From an uncultured Saprospiraceae bacterium (GTDB lineage: Bacteria; Bacteroidota; Bacteroidia; Chitinophagales; Saprospiraceae): a stretch of DNA of 5,744 nt. Position 1 is the first letter of the stretch. Each line of letters begins with the position of its first letter. Positions 5,489 to 5,744 of the stretch are shown here, in pieces. The notes under the pieces were generated by a model. The model had not been told where the DNA came from. It saw only the letters and a list, made by a program, of their open reading frames with translations, and ran no database searches. The translations under genes and the position numbers were made by a program. The stretch is from positions 1-5,744 of the forward strand of contig CALHUZ010000034.1 of the NCBI GenBank assembly GCA_938039305.1, read 5' to 3'.

Positions 5489-5744
5489 TTATCCAAATTC
5501 CGTTTTAAAAAGCTGGAACCACTTCTCGATATTATCCGAATCATACAATTTCAATTTCGCAAATATCTCTCTGGCAAATTCAATTGGAGCAATGCCATTA
5601 GCGGTGATAATGTTCTTGTCTGAAACGGCAAGTGCATTAATGTAGTTTTCATCTCCAGAATATTGTGGAGCTATTCCCTTTAGGTAGTGTAAATCGTTGC
5701 TCGTATGCTTTAAGTCATTCAACATCCCATGTTGCCCTAAGTAA
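5489..5744 (-). CDS. DJ-1/PfpI-family protein, C-terminal part (cut by the right window edge)
   Basis: The frame stays open to the edge of the window, so this is the end of a longer gene; the Met at 5725 is almost certainly internal. The visible 84 or so residues match the C-terminal third of DJ-1/PfpI (ThiJ, class I glutamine-amidotransferase-like) proteins: a Gly-Met-Leu-Asn-Asp-Leu-Lys-His-Thr-Ser segment, where relatives read GLLDGRKHTS shortly after the catalytic cysteine, then an ALAVSDKNIITANG strand-turn (31-44 from the Met) and the IEFAREIFAKL helix (48-58). The nucleophilic Cys and the upstream Glu lie outside the window, so activity (chaperone, protease, deglycase or glyoxalase-III-like are all claimed in the superfamily) cannot be judged. 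Nothing in the visible part is broken. It is the first gene in the direction of transcription here, followed by a 333-bp gap. Confidence 0.87.
   Translation of the reverse strand, partial: YLGQHGMLNDLKHTSNDLHYLKGIAPQYSGDENYINALAVSDKNIITANGIAPIEFAREIFAKLKLYDSDNIEKWFQLFKTEFG

Noticed and set aside
5436..5645. Plus-strand 69-residue open frame
   Set aside because: Mostly antisense to the DJ-1-like coding sequence, which has clear family similarity.
5489..5725. DJ-1-like gene as a short complete 78-residue protein starting at 5725
   Set aside because: The frame stays open upstream to the window edge and the start aligns with the interior of the family, so it is a cut gene rather than a small one.

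Overview
This window reads as an accessory stretch of a bacterial chromosome, most likely from a member of the Bacteroidota. The basis is indirect. Most of it is AT-rich. The hydrolase carries a lipoprotein signal with a Phe-Ser-Cys lipobox. The NTF2-like protein has a short secretory signal and a C-terminus typical of Bacteroidota homologues. Most start codons lack a close Shine-Dalgarno sequence. The assignment is moderate in confidence and no marker gene is present.

All seven recognisable genes lie on the minus strand, so transcription runs right to left. In that order they are: the C-terminal end of a DJ-1/PfpI-family protein (5489 to the right edge, cut by the window); a class I SAM-dependent methyltransferase (4334-5155); a secreted NTF2-like/DUF4440 protein (3761-4240); a CPBP-family intramembrane metalloprotease (2636-3448); a lipoprotein alpha/beta hydrolase (1644-2570); a PhnB-like VOC-fold protein (1102-1527); and a short-chain dehydrogenase with an N-terminal signal sequence (17-1018). 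None overlap. The gaps are about 333, 93, 312, 65, 116 and 83 bp, so this looks like a row of individually expressed single genes rather than a tight operon. The families are unrelated small enzymes of the kind found in genomic islands, but I could not find integron attC sites, transposase genes or tRNA genes that would explain how they were assembled.

The most notable points are: (1) an SDR oxidoreductase with an intact catalytic tetrad behind a signal peptide, carrying the only strong Shine-Dalgarno sequence and a visibly higher GC content than its neighbours, which suggests separate ancestry; (2) a perfect 17-bp palindrome overlapping a plausible -10 box just upstream of the lipoprotein hydrolase, a good operator candidate; (3) two gaps of over 300 bp that contain no gene but do contain several inverted repeats, including an 8-bp-arm hairpin and recurring TATCAA half-sites upstream of the methyltransferase. 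Nothing in the window convincingly shows a new multi-gene system. A shared role in handling reactive carbonyls or envelope stress is possible but speculative.
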